Origin: an uncultured Pseudomonadota bacterium
Lineage (GTDB): Bacteria; Pseudomonadota; Gammaproteobacteria; Steroidobacterales; Woeseiaceae
DNA: 64,000 bases
Assembly: GCA_913055625.1 (NCBI GenBank)
Contig: CAJXJW010000002.1
Location: 536,084-600,083 of the forward strand
Direction: 5' to 3'
Shown here: positions 42,559 through 52,327 of the stretch, in pieces
How the letters are laid out: every line of letters begins with the position of its first letter
How positions within the stretch are numbered: the first letter of the stretch is position 1
Program-made: the position numbers and the translations under genes
The notes under the pieces: model-generated
What the model was told of the DNA's origin: nothing
Seen by the model: only the letters and a program-made list of their open reading frames with translations
The model's database searches: none

Positions 42559-43048
42559 GCGCCGCATCCGTCCCGTGCCGTTGACCGCCGAGCGCTTTGC
42601 CCCTTACGGCGACGTCATCGAGGCGTCGCGCAGGGCGACGGCCGGCATGAACGACGCGCGTTTCGAGCGTTTCGACGACCTGTGCCAGCTCGATGCCGGC
42701 GGCGGCCGGCTCGCCGTGAGCCTCGTTTGCGCCCGCGTGCCGAGCGCGCTTCCGTACCGTGTCGATTTCGTGGAAAGACACCCGCTAGGGACGCAGGCGT
42801 TCGTGCCCCTGTCACCGTGCCGGATGATCGTCATGGTGGCGCCGGCCGGCGAAAGCGTCTCTTCCGACGAACTCGTCGCGTTCGAGAGCAATGGAAGACA
42901 GGGCATCAACTACCATCGCGGCGTGTGGCACATGCCGCTGATCGCGTTCGACGCGGACCAGCGTTTCCTGCTGATCGACCGGGCGGCCGGCGAGCCGAAT
43001 TGCGACATCCACACGCTCGACGAACCGCTCCTGCTCGTCGACGCCTGA
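42551..43048 (+). CDS. allA: Ureidoglycolate lyase
   Basis: 165 residues, cupin-like fold. Releases urea from ureidoglycolate to give glyoxylate, the final step. FAPYGDVIE, FVERHPLGTQAFVPL and NYHRGVWHMPLIAF are family signatures with the conserved His residues. It closes the nine-gene chain. It is convergent with the phosphoribosyltransferase gene, 7 bp apart. Urease is not in this window. Confidence 0.94.
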   Translation: MSERRIRPVPLTAERFAPYGDVIEASRRATAGMNDARFERFDDLCQLDAGGGRLAVSLVCARVPSALPYRVDFVERHPLGTQAFVPLSPCRMIVMVAPAGESVSSDELVAFESNGRQGINYHRGVWHMPLIAFDADQRFLLIDRAAGEPNCDIHTLDEPLLLVDA

Positions 43049-43055
43049 TCCGGGG

Positions 43056-43658
43056 TCAGGCGGTGTCGCCGGCGCGCCTGGCAATGATCGGCGCGAGCCG
43101 GTCGATGACGGCGCGGAGCTCCGGGCGACTCTCCCGTAGCTCTTCGACCGAGAACCCGGTGAGTTCGTACGGCAGGACGAGCCAGTCCCGCGTCTCGTGG
43201 ACGAAGAAGTCCGGCGTCCTGAGCGTTCTTTCCGTCGGCCGGTACCAGACGGACGCGATGCGAATGTCCTGCGGCAGGTTTCGCCGCGTGCGCTCCGCGA
43301 GCTGCTTGATGACCGCCGAGACGCTGGAGCCCGTGCTGTAGACGTCGTCGACGATCAATAGCTTGTGGTGCGCGCACAGTGTTTCGAGCAGGTATTGCAG
43401 GCCATGCACGCGAATGGCTTCCGCCTTGTTGACCATCTCCGAGTAGCGTGCGGCGCCGGAGTAGGACGTTCGAATGGCGATGTGGTCCGTCGGGATGCCG
43501 AAGTGGTCGAGCCCCTCCTGCACCGCGATGCCGACGGCGCTGCCGCCGCGCCACAGGCCGACGAGAAAATCCGGCCGGAACCCGGAGTCGTGGATATTTG
43601 CTGCCAGCTGGAACGAGTCTCGCAGGAGATCGTCGGCGGCGACGTAGCGGTTTTTCAT
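43056..43658 (-). CDS. Purine-type phosphoribosyltransferase, paralogue 1
   Basis: 200 residues. The PRPP-binding motif LLIVDDVYSTG spans about 100-110, and GLWRGG (34-39) is the loop that contacts pyrophosphate. AIRTSY and the terminal WLVLPYEL are shared with its divergent neighbour. The sequence suits xanthine/guanine/hypoxanthine PRTases, which convert a free base plus PRPP to the nucleotide. Position next to purine breakdown suggests a salvage branch. The substrate is not resolved. Confidence 0.8.
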   Translation of the reverse strand: MKNRYVAADDLLRDSFQLAANIHDSGFRPDFLVGLWRGGSAVGIAVQEGLDHFGIPTDHIAIRTSYSGAARYSEMVNKAEAIRVHGLQYLLETLCAHHKLLIVDDVYSTGSSVSAVIKQLAERTRRNLPQDIRIASVWYRPTERTLRTPDFFVHETRDWLVLPYELTGFSVEELRESRPELRAVIDRLAPIIARRAGDTA

Positions 43659-43723
43659 TATTGGGCCCTCCCGGCCGCGCCGGGTACGCTAGAATGTCGC
43701 CGCGACGCAATCATGCCGCGCAT

Positions 43724-43750
43724 TATAACGACAGCAGAATGCCGGCATTC
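43724..43750 (+). promoter_or_regulatory. -10 box and overlapping palindromic operator of PRTase paralogue 2
   Basis: TATAAC (43724-43729) is followed 7 bp later by a perfect 14-bp palindrome, GAATGCCGGCATTC (43737-43750), where transcription would start, 11 bp before the ATG. This location suits a repressor site. The outer half-sites GAATG/CATTC match those of the palindrome upstream of TonB receptor 1. Confidence 0.5.
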
Positions 43751-43761
43751 AAGGGACCCCG

Positions 43762-44328
43762 ATGGACAAGACCGTACTCTCCGCCCAGGACCTGCTCGAA
43801 GATTCGTTCCAACTGGGGCTGCAGGTCCTCGAAAGCGGGTTCGAGCCCACCCTCATCATCGCGATCTGGCGCGGCGGCACGCCTGTCGGCATGGCAGTGC
43901 AGGAGATTCTCGCCTACGCCGGCGTCGACGCCGATCACATCGCGATCCGCACCTCATCCTACGTTGGTGTCGACCAGCGCGGCGCGGTGGCCGTCCATGG
44001 GCTCAACTACATCATCAAGAAGATCTGCCACGATGACCGCGTGCTGATCATCGACGACGTGTTCGACACCGGCAATACGATCAAGGCGGTCATCGACGAA
44101 ATCGGCCGGCGGGCCAGGGGCAATACGCCGGAAGATATTCGCATCGCGGTGCCGTGGTTCAAGCCGAGCCGCAACGAGACCGACATCGTGCCCGATTACT
44201 TCGTTCACGAAACGGCGGAGTGGCTCGTGTTCCCGCATGAGCTCGACGCGCTGACGCCGGAAGAGCTGCGGCAGGCGCGACCCGAGATCGCCGCGATCGT
44301 CGAAAACGTCAAGTCGTCCGCCGCATGA
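43762..44328 (+). CDS. Purine-type phosphoribosyltransferase, paralogue 2
   Basis: 188 residues, clearly paralogous with the head-to-head gene at 43056-43658: both have an LL-DSFQL start, the IWRGG/LWRGG loop, DHIAIRTS, a VHGL block, IDDVFDTG/VDDVYSTG (here 97-104), and HET-WLV-P. The charged middle regions differ, hinting at different base preference. Start ATG has AAGGGAC upstream; stop overlaps the LOG-family start as ATGA. Cytosolic purine salvage is the likely role. Confidence 0.85.
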   Translation: MDKTVLSAQDLLEDSFQLGLQVLESGFEPTLIIAIWRGGTPVGMAVQEILAYAGVDADHIAIRTSSYVGVDQRGAVAVHGLNYIIKKICHDDRVLIIDDVFDTGNTIKAVIDEIGRRARGNTPEDIRIAVPWFKPSRNETDIVPDYFVHETAEWLVFPHELDALTPEELRQARPEIAAIVENVKSSAA

Positions 44329-44906
44329 GCGCGATCGAACACGTCTGCGTCTATTGTGGGTCCAGCGGCGGGAGCGACCCGGTTTATCTCGAGGCGGCGC
44401 ACAAGCTCGCCGACGAGCTGGTCGCGCGCGATATCGAACTCGTCTACGGCGGAGCATCGGTCGGCACGATGGGGGCCATCGCGGATCGCGTGCTCGAACG
44501 TGGCGGCCGCGTGGTCGGCGTCATACCGAAGTTCCTGATCGAAAAGGAGATCGCGCACGAGGGCCTGACGCAGCTGCACGTGGTCGGCACGATGCACGAG
44601 CGGAAGATGCAGATGGCGACGCTGGCCGACGCCTTCATCGCGCTGCCCGGCGGCTATGGCACGCTCGAGGAAATTATTGAAGCGGTGACATGGGGGCAGT
44701 TGCGCATGCACGAGAAGCCCTGCGGGTTCCTCAACGTCGCCGGCTTCTTCGACCAGCTACTCGCCTACCTGGAGCACTCGGTCGAGGCCGGTTTCCTGAA
44801 GCCGGTCAACCGCGCGATGCTGCTGGACGACACGGACCCGGCACGGTTGCTCGACCAGTTCGTCGGCTATGTGCCGCCGACAGAAGACAAGTGGGTGGGC
44901 GGCTAG
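44325..44906 (+). CDS. LOG-family phosphoribohydrolase
   Basis: 193 residues. Lysine-decarboxylase-like/LOG fold, with VYCGSSGGSDPVY at the start and the diagnostic PGGYGTLEE at residues 108-116 plus Arg/Met-rich HERKMQM. Family members hydrolyse nucleoside 5'-monophosphates (cytokinin ribotides or AMP) to free base and ribose-5-phosphate. In this setting it would return purine nucleotides to bases, and it is co-translated with the upstream PRTase, which does the opposite reaction type. Confidence 0.88.
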   Translation: MSAIEHVCVYCGSSGGSDPVYLEAAHKLADELVARDIELVYGGASVGTMGAIADRVLERGGRVVGVIPKFLIEKEIAHEGLTQLHVVGTMHERKMQMATLADAFIALPGGYGTLEEIIEAVTWGQLRMHEKPCGFLNVAGFFDQLLAYLEHSVEAGFLKPVNRAMLLDDTDPARLLDQFVGYVPPTEDKWVGG

Positions 44907-45472
44907 CCCCAGAGTTTCACGCGCCAGCGGCCCGCGCCGCCGTTCGAACCGCGGAACAGCCGCATCTTCTTGTGCAGAGAGGCGCGCTTCTCGGCGAGCC
45001 ACTCGTCCCGGCCAACCTTGACATCGTCACCACGCTCCGCGCGCCGCGCTTCTTCGACTTTTCGGTATTCGCAGAACTCCTCGTACAGCGCAATCTCGTT
45101 GCGCAGCTCGTTGAGCACGATTTCGGCATAGATCGCGTCGTCCAGGAACCCGAGGCCCGGGATGTGATCCGGGATCAGGTCGTCCGGTTCGCAAAGGTAG
45201 GCCAGGGCGACGAGTACCTGGCGGCGTTCGTCGGCGCTCAGGTTCCATTCGCGATCGTTGATCATGTCGATGACCACGCCGAGCTTCTTCAGCCGCTCGG
45301 CGATGAAGTCCGGCATGTTGCTGTGTTCGGTTTCTGCGAGCAGCTTGCGTGCGGCAGCCTCGATCTCGCCCATCGATTCTTCACAATTGACGCAGGTCCG
45401 TGCCTTGTCGACGATGTCCTGGAAGTGCTCCAGGTCGCGGTCGCTGAGCGTGAACGTGATTTCGAGCGGCAT
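44903..45472 (-). CDS. DUF1232 (YkvA-like) protein
   Basis: 189 residues. The core VLVALAYLCEPDDLIPDHIPGLGFLDDA in two blocks is the DUF1232 signature. The N-terminal part has an acidic helix and CVNCEE; the C-terminal tail is basic and predicted helical. Function of the family is unknown; the short hydrophobic DUF1232 segment may be membrane-associated. It is convergent with the LOG gene, overlapping by 4 bp. Start ATG at 45472 was chosen for its match to the family's length. Confidence 0.8.
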   Translation of the reverse strand: MPLEITFTLSDRDLEHFQDIVDKARTCVNCEESMGEIEAAARKLLAETEHSNMPDFIAERLKKLGVVIDMINDREWNLSADERRQVLVALAYLCEPDDLIPDHIPGLGFLDDAIYAEIVLNELRNEIALYEEFCEYRKVEEARRAERGDDVKVGRDEWLAEKRASLHKKMRLFRGSNGGAGRWRVKLWG

Positions 45473-45500
45473 GCGCGCGGTCCTTCCTTCTGTCGGCGTC

Positions 45501-45992
45501 TCAGCCGTGATTGTAAGGGTCGAAGCCGCCGCCGTGAAATGCCGGGCCGTCGTCGGGGTCGTCGTCGGTCGCTTCCGGAGCCTCGTGGCCGAGGATCTTG
45601 CGCAGCGCCATCGTGCTGACGAGCGACAGCTCCTCGTCCGTGTCACCGGGCTTTTTCGAGACCGGCTCCAGCGTCACTTCGGCGGCACGCACTTTGCTCG
45701 GTGTGGCGTCGGCGCTGGCCAGCGCGGCCTTGAGATCATCGTCGTCGATGATCTCGAACGAACCGCTCGTCAGGTTGCGCGCCAGCACGCCTTCCTTGCT
45801 CTTCGCGGCGTCCTCGAGTTGCCGGCGTCGCTGCTTGTCACCGGAGTCGAGCAGCGATTGCAGCATCTGCGTCGAGACCAGTTCGAGTTCGGTTTCCTCG
45901 ACCGGCCCCTCCCAGACGGTGCGGCCACGATCGTCTGTCGTCACGCGAGACGGGCGCATGATGCGCACGGTCTGCGTCAGCTTGTCATCCAT
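45501..45992 (-). CDS. Hypothetical acidic protein
   Basis: 163 residues; I do not recognise the family. It is rich in Asp/Glu, with two similar segments: ELELVSTQMLQSLLDSG (~36) and ELSLVSTMALRKILGHE (~121). This suggests an internal repeat of ~85 residues. The tail is Asp/Gly-rich (FHGGGFDPYNHG). No membrane segment or signal peptide. It lies 28 bp upstream of the DUF1232 gene on the same strand and is probably co-transcribed. Divergent from the diguanylate cyclase. Confidence 0.7.
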   Translation of the reverse strand: MDDKLTQTVRIMRPSRVTTDDRGRTVWEGPVEETELELVSTQMLQSLLDSGDKQRRRQLEDAAKSKEGVLARNLTSGSFEIIDDDDLKAALASADATPSKVRAAEVTLEPVSKKPGDTDEELSLVSTMALRKILGHEAPEATDDDPDDGPAFHGGGFDPYNHG

Positions 45993-46187
45993 TGGCGAAA
46001 CCCGGGGAGGCGCTCGAAGCGGAACTGCGTCACATTTTAGTGGTTTCGGCGAGAATTTCAGCACCCGGAAGGGCCCGGCACCGTGCCGGCCGGCCACCGG
46101 GACATCAAAGCTGAGATGCAGGTCCGGACGGGCATGGCCGGGCTCGCTACGATGCCGGTACCGTCCAATTTGAGCGAACCAGAAAGA

Positions 46188-48143
46188 ATGACGCTGGACA
46201 CCGTCATCGCCACCCTCCTGATCCTGGCGGCCGTGGGCTACGGCTTCCTCGGCGTGCACCTCGTGTCGTCGCGGCGCGCGACCGGCAGCCTGCCCCTGGG
46301 CGCGATGTTCATGATCAGCGCCCTGTGGGTGCTCGGCGGTGCGATCGAGATGCTCGCCACGTCGGAGCGGCTGTTCCTTATCGGGCGCACCGGGCACTTC
46401 GTTGGCACGGCCTTCCTGCCGATCGCCGCGTACGTGTGCTTCCGCGAGTACCTGGGCAGGTCCTCGCAACCCTGGCTGGTGGTCCTGCTGCTCATCGTCC
46501 CGGTCGTGTCCGTCACGCTGGCCGCGACGAACGCGTATCACGGGTTCATGTGGTCCCTGCCAACCGCCAATGCGGAGGGACTGTTCCTCACGCGGCCGCC
46601 GGCATGGGGGTCGTGGTTCCTGTACGTCCATGCGCCGTACAGCTACGCGATCATCGGCGTCGCGCTGCTGAAACTGGTATTCCGGAGTTCCGCCGTCGCG
46701 CCCGTGTACCGTCGCAGCGCGGCGATGCTCGTGGGCATCTGCACGCCGCCGCTGGTGGCGACGCTGCTCTACGACCTCGGCTACGGGCCGGACACGATGT
46801 CGTTCGTGCCACTGGTGTTCGCGGCCATGCTGCCGATCAACGTGTGGCTGGTGATGAATCGGCGGATCGTCGATCACTCGCCGCTGCCGTACGAAACGGT
46901 GTTCGAGAACATGCAGGACCCGGTGGTGGTGCTCGACGAGCAGAATCGCATCATCGGCCTCAACCGGGTTGCAGAGACCATGCTTGCGATGCGCGAAACC
47001 GATGCGCTCAGGGTTCCGCTCGAGATCGCGTTCGGCAAAGGCTCCACGTGCGTCTTCGAGGCGCTGGAGAGTGGCGAACCGCGGCGCATGCTGACCGAGA
47101 GCGGCCGCTTCCTCCACGTGCAGGCATCGCCGATACGTCCCAGCGGCCGGTCGAGCCGCCGCGGCCAGGTCCTGATGTTCCGCGACGTCAGCGACGTCGA
47201 GCAGGCGCAGGCGGAGATCCGCAAGAACGAACTGCTGTTGCGCACGCTGGTCGACCACTCCGTCAACGGTATCGTTCGACTGCGCTGGCACGACGATCAC
47301 CCGGCCGGTGTCCGCGCGCTGCGCTGCATCTTCGCGAACGCCGCCGCGGCCCGGTTCCTGCAGACGGGCGCAGACCGGCTGCAGAATCGCGATGCCGAGG
47401 GCATCATCCGGCTGGCTGCGGAGGGCATGGCGGAAGACGAGCTGCGGCCCGTGCTCGAGGAGTTCGCCGCCGCGGCTGCAACGGGCACGGGTATCGATCG
47501 CGAAGTCCGGCAAGGCAACGGGGCCACGGCCCGATGGCTGCGCATGATCGCCGAGCCGGTCGGCGAGGATGTTGCAGTCACGTTCATCGACGTTACCGAC
47601 ACCAAGGCGAAGCAGCGTCAGATGGAATCCATTGCGTCGTCGGACCCGCTCACCGGCGTTCTGAACCGGCGCGGTTTCGAACATCACGCGTCCGAGCGGC
47701 TCAGCAGCAGCCCGGACGACGCGAACGGAGCGCTGCTGTTCATCGACCTCAACGATTTCAAGCGGATCAACGACGAGCACGGGCACGGCGTCGGTGATCA
47801 GCTTCTGACGATCGCCGCGAAGCGGCTGCAGAAGAGCCTGCGGTCCTGCGACATCATCGGCCGGCCAGGTGGCGACGAGTTCGTCGCGCTCGTGCCGGAC
47901 GTCTCCAAGTACCTCGCCGGCAAGCTCGCGTCCCGGCTGGCAGTGGCGCTGGAGGAGCCGTACGTCATCGGCGGGCTGACACTGAAGTGCTCCGCGAGCA
48001 TCGGGCTCGCGCATTACCCGGACAACGCGAACACGCTGACCGGGCTGCTCCGCGAGGCCGACCAGGCCATGTACCGTGCCAAGGCACGCAATCGCGACAC
48101 CGACGACCTGGGTTTCGTGTCCCGCCTCGAAAAGGCCATCTGA
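46188..48143 (+). CDS. Membrane diguanylate cyclase (7TM-PAS-GGDEF)
   Basis: 651 residues. Seven hydrophobic helices (~1-220) resemble the histidine-kinase N-terminal 7TM sensor region. A PAS domain (YETVFENMQDPVVVLDEQNRI, then a second PAS-like block around 340-470) and a coiled linker follow. The GGDEF domain has an intact GGDEF at 561-565, and RSCD five residues before it is an RxxD inhibitory site, so the enzyme should make c-di-GMP with product feedback. ATG at 46188 follows AGAAAG. No EAL domain. Environmental signal unknown. Confidence 0.9.
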   Translation: MTLDTVIATLLILAAVGYGFLGVHLVSSRRATGSLPLGAMFMISALWVLGGAIEMLATSERLFLIGRTGHFVGTAFLPIAAYVCFREYLGRSSQPWLVVLLLIVPVVSVTLAATNAYHGFMWSLPTANAEGLFLTRPPAWGSWFLYVHAPYSYAIIGVALLKLVFRSSAVAPVYRRSAAMLVGICTPPLVATLLYDLGYGPDTMSFVPLVFAAMLPINVWLVMNRRIVDHSPLPYETVFENMQDPVVVLDEQNRIIGLNRVAETMLAMRETDALRVPLEIAFGKGSTCVFEALESGEPRRMLTESGRFLHVQASPIRPSGRSSRRGQVLMFRDVSDVEQAQAEIRKNELLLRTLVDHSVNGIVRLRWHDDHPAGVRALRCIFANAAAARFLQTGADRLQNRDAEGIIRLAAEGMAEDELRPVLEEFAAAAATGTGIDREVRQGNGATARWLRMIAEPVGEDVAVTFIDVTDTKAKQRQMESIASSDPLTGVLNRRGFEHHASERLSSSPDDANGALLFIDLNDFKRINDEHGHGVGDQLLTIAAKRLQKSLRSCDIIGRPGGDEFVALVPDVSKYLAGKLASRLAVALEEPYVIGGLTLKCSASIGLAHYPDNANTLTGLLREADQAMYRAKARNRDTDDLGFVSRLEKAI

Positions 48144-48222
48144 CCCCGGACGCCGCCCGCCCCGTGCAGGCCCGCAACCTGAGTGGTACGCTCTCCGGCG
48201 CACGCCCAGCCCGGAGACAAAC

Positions 48223-48501
48223 ATGGTTACGGCCATCGTACTGATCAACGCGGAGACTAACCGCATCCCCGATCTCGCCGACCAGATCGCCGAAATGCGC
48301 GGCGTCAGCGAGGTCTTTTCCGTTGCCGGCCGCTACGACCTGATCGCAGTGGTCAAGGTCGCGGAGAACGAACAGCTCGCGGACGTCATCAGCGACAAGA
48401 TGCGGCAGATGGACGGCATTGTCGCGACCGAGACGCTGATCGCGTTCCGGGCGTACTCGAAGAAGGAACTCGAGGCGGGGTTCGAACTTGGACTCGACTG
48501 A
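48223..48501 (+). CDS. Stand-alone Lrp/AsnC ligand-binding (RAM) domain
   Basis: 92 residues consisting of a single RAM fold (VTAIVLINAE, IAEMRGVSEVFSVAGRYDLIAVVKV, IVATETLIAF). The N-terminal helix-turn-helix of Lrp regulators is absent, so it would bind a small metabolite, possibly an amino acid, without DNA contact. RBS CCGGAGAC. Its last 14 bp overlap the TTG start of the next gene, which suggests functional linkage with the carrier. Confidence 0.88.
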   Translation: MVTAIVLINAETNRIPDLADQIAEMRGVSEVFSVAGRYDLIAVVKVAENEQLADVISDKMRQMDGIVATETLIAFRAYSKKELEAGFELGLD

Positions 48502-49813
48502 GCGGGTCTCGCCCTGGCGGCGCCTGGTCGGCACCGCGACGAAGATTCACGCGAACGAGCTGACGGCGGCGCTGCTGTCGTTCCTGTTCGTCTTCCTGTT
48601 GATGGCGGCCTACTTTCTCCTGCGCCCGGCGCGCGACGCGATGGCGAGCGACTGGAGCGATGCCGAGGTGAGCTGGCTGTGGACGCTGAACTTCTTCATC
48701 AGCGTCGGCGCGGTGTTCCTGTACGGCTGGGCGATATCGAACATGCCGTTCCGGCGGATCATCCCCGCCGTCTATGCATTCTTCGCGGCGTCATTCTTCG
48801 TCTTCTACATCGGGACGACAGTCGTCGATCGGCCGGTCCTGATCGACAAGAGCTTCTATGTGTGGCTGAGCGTCTTCAGCCTGTTCCACGTGTCGGTGTT
48901 CTGGAGCTTCATGTCGGACATCTACTCGAAGGAGCAGTCGACGCGCCTGTTCGGCTTCATCGCGGTCGGCAGCAGCGTCGGGGCCATCGTCGGGCCCGCC
49001 ATCGCGGCGGCCACTGCCGACGTCATAGCGCCGAAGCAGCTCATGCTGTTGACCGCCGTTCTGCTGCTGGTGCCGATTCCGATCATCATCGCGCTCGGAC
49101 GTCTCAAGGAGACCGCGCTCGGCAACGCCGGCCTGCACGCAGATCCGCGCGAGCAGTCGCTCGGCCGCAATCCGTTCAGCGGATTTACGTTATTCCTCAA
49201 GAGTCCGTTCCTGCTGGGCATCGGCGCGTTCATCCTGCTGTACGTTGCGATCAGTTCGTTCATCTACTTCGAGCAGAAAAACCTGCTGGAGCCATTCGAG
49301 CGGGCGCGCCGTACCGAGATACTTGCGCTGGTGACGCTCACGATCAACACCCTGGCGATCGTTACCGCGATGTTCGTGACCAGCCGACTCGCGACCCGGC
49401 TGGGCCTCGCGGTAACGCTGGCCCTGGTGCCCGCGCTGGTGGTCCTCGGCCTGCTCGTGCTGGCGTTCTCGCCGATACTCGCCGTCGTGCTCGGGCTGCA
49501 GGTCGCACGCAGCGCGGGAAATTACGCGATCACGCGGCCCGGCCGGGAAATGCTGTTCACGCTCGTTGGCCGGGAGGCCCGGTTCAAGGCGAAACCCGTC
49601 ATCGACATCGTCTTTTATCGCGGCGGCGACATGGTCTGGGCCTGGGCATTCACCTGGCTGACGACGGCGCTCGGGCTGGGACTCGGTGCCGTTGCCGCGG
49701 TCGGCGCCGGCATCGCCGCGATCTGGGCATGCGTGGGCTTCTTCCTCGGCCGCTCGTTCGACCGCCTGTCCGATGACGAGCAGGCGGACGTCGCGCAGCA
49801 AGTCGCCCGCTGA
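48488..49813 (+). CDS. NTP/NDP-exchange-type MFS carrier
   Basis: 441 residues with 12 predicted helices. [31 protein letters not shown] in two pieces, [10 protein letters not shown], and [19 protein letters not shown] with VFYRGGDM are characteristic of the ATP/ADP (Tlc-like) carrier branch as found in free-living bacteria, usually called MFS or NTP/NDP exchange transporter. Real substrate unknown; nucleotide transport is an attractive idea in this window but not shown. TTG start overlapping the RAM-domain gene. Confidence 0.8.
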   Translation: MDSTERVSPWRRLVGTATKIHANELTAALLSFLFVFLLMAAYFLLRPARDAMASDWSDAEVSWLWTLNFFISVGAVFLYGWAISNMPFRRIIPAVYAFFAASFFVFYIGTTVVDRPVLIDKSFYVWLSVFSLFHVSVFWSFMSDIYSKEQSTRLFGFIAVGSSVGAIVGPAIAAATADVIAPKQLMLLTAVLLLVPIPIIIALGRLKETALGNAGLHADPREQSLGRNPFSGFTLFLKSPFLLGIGAFILLYVAISSFIYFEQKNLLEPFERARRTEILALVTLTINTLAIVTAMFVTSRLATRLGLAVTLALVPALVVLGLLVLAFSPILAVVLGLQVARSAGNYAITRPGREMLFTLVGREARFKAKPVIDIVFYRGGDMVWAWAFTWLTTALGLGLGAVAAVGAGIAAIWACVGFFLGRSFDRLSDDEQADVAQQVAR

Positions 49814-49814
49814 C

Positions 49815-51014
<1,200 letters not shown>

Positions 51015-51020
<6 letters not shown>

Positions 51021-51042
51021 GCGGGGCGTGAGCGGGGCGTGA
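51015..51042. repeat. 11-bp tandem repeat at thiolase/nitroreductase junction
   Basis: Unit GCGTGAGCGGG occurs at 51015-51025 and 51026-51036, followed by a partial GCGTGA to 51042. The first unit carries the thiolase stop and the last the GTG start of the next gene. Slippage here would move the spacing between them. Confidence 0.85.
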
Positions 51043-51623
51043 AGGAGAAGCCGCCGAGCTACGAGACCGAGGCGCTCAGACGTTTCGAGGAAGTGCTGCG
51101 GGGCCGCCGCACCATCGACCAGTACCTGCACACGAAGGTGCCGGAGAGGCTCGTGCTCGAGGCGATCGAGACCGCGATCTGGGCGCCGAACCACCACGTC
51201 ACCGAGCCCTGGCATTTCTACCTGCTCGGGCCGAAAACCATCGAGCGCTGCCTCGACCTCAATGAGCAGCTCGTCACCGCGAAGCGTGGGCCGGAAGTCG
51301 GCGCATTCAAGCGGCGGGCGTGGTCGGAGAAGCCGGGCTGGCTGGTCGTGACCTGCCGGACGTCGGACGACGCGCTGCGCCAGCAGGAGGACTACGGCGC
51401 ATGCTGCGCCGCCGTGCAGAACTTCGCGCTGTACCTGTGGAAAGCCGGGGTCGGCACGAAGTGGACGACTGGCGACATCACCCGCGATGCGCGCTTTGCC
51501 GAGATACTCGGCATCGATTTCGCAGAGGAATTCGTCGTCGGACTGGTCTGGTACGGCTACCCGAAGCTCACGCCGACGCAGCAGCGGAAAGGGCTGGACG
51601 ACGTGCTCGATCGCCTGCCGTAG
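51039..51623 (+). CDS. Nitroreductase-family flavoprotein
   Basis: 194 residues. The FMN-binding start RRTIDQYLHTKVPERLVLEAIETAIWAPN, the EPWHFYLL strand, and EDYGACCAAVQNFAL with a terminal VVGLVWYGYPK match the family of NAD(P)H-dependent nitro/enone reductases. The usual RRSIR motif is RRTID here. GTG start provided by the tandem repeat, 19 bp after the thiolase. Substrate unknown. Confidence 0.87.
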   Translation: MKEKPPSYETEALRRFEEVLRGRRTIDQYLHTKVPERLVLEAIETAIWAPNHHVTEPWHFYLLGPKTIERCLDLNEQLVTAKRGPEVGAFKRRAWSEKPGWLVVTCRTSDDALRQQEDYGACCAAVQNFALYLWKAGVGTKWTTGDITRDARFAEILGIDFAEEFVVGLVWYGYPKLTPTQQRKGLDDVLDRLP

Positions 51624-51636
51624 GGCGCCGTCCCGA

Positions 51637-52113
51637 TCAGCAACCGCAGGTCATGATCCGCTTGTCCTTCGCCGCGTCGACGAAGGCGAAACCCACCGAG
51701 TCGATCGTCGTCTCCGGAGTCATGCCGGGGATGCCGATGCCGAACGAGGAGCTGCCGCTGTCGACGGCCGCCGTCCAGAACGCTCGCCACTCGTCTTCCG
51801 GCATTTCGATCGAATACGCGCGGACGGGCAGCCCGCAGAGCTCCCCGAGTTCCGTCATCGATCGCGGTGGCGCCGACGTCGCCGACAGGCGCCCGTCGAT
51901 CGCCTCGGCGTCGCGCGCGGGCGTCATCGACAGGTAGGGCGGGTGCTCGCCGGCGGCCACGTCCGTGGCCACCAGCACCGCGAGGCGCTCAGGGGGGTAA
52001 TCGTAGAACTGCCGGAAGACGGAATGCTGGTCGCAGTTGCCGGGAACCGGCGTCGCCGCGCAGCCGGCGGTCAGCAGGCAGACGAGGGTGCCGCAGCGTA
52101 GCAGAATGGACAC
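51637..52113 (-). CDS. Hypothetical lipoprotein
   Basis: 158 residues; family not recognised. Leader ends LTAGCAATP (Cys18), a clear lipobox. The mature part carries FYDYPPERLAVLVATDVAAGEHPPYLSM and ends RIMTCGC with a C-X-C. GTG start at 52113. Convergent with the nitroreductase, 13 bp apart. Isolated on its strand from the MFS gene by 214 bp in which I see no confident gene. Confidence 0.65.
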   Translation of the reverse strand: MSILLRCGTLVCLLTAGCAATPVPGNCDQHSVFRQFYDYPPERLAVLVATDVAAGEHPPYLSMTPARDAEAIDGRLSATSAPPRSMTELGELCGLPVRAYSIEMPEDEWRAFWTAAVDSGSSSFGIGIPGMTPETTIDSVGFAFVDAAKDKRIMTCGC

Positions 52114-52327
52114 GGTCGACCTCCCGGATGGTGTGCCAGGAATTCGGAAAGTGTACGCCTGCGCGGCGGGAAAGCTAGCGGTGGTCGCTACCGGACTTCA
52201 GCGACGGCTTGCGTTCGGTGCTGCTGACGAGTTGCTCGATGCGTCGGCGGAGCGCCAGCGTCGCGAGGTGGTTACCGAGCAGCGCGGCGGCCAGCAGGAT
52301 AGCAGGCCGGCCACGTACAGGAACCCC

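Noticed and set aside
45993..48266. Long minus-strand extension (921 codons) upstream of the hypothetical acidic protein
   Set aside because: It runs antisense to the diguanylate cyclase and the RAM-domain gene; only the last 163 codons have ordinary protein character.
52114..52327. Possible small membrane-protein gene on the minus strand after the MFS gene
   Set aside because: A frame ends RRRIEQLVSSTERKPSL and has a hydrophobic stretch, but it has no usable start and would need a frameshift; not enough support.
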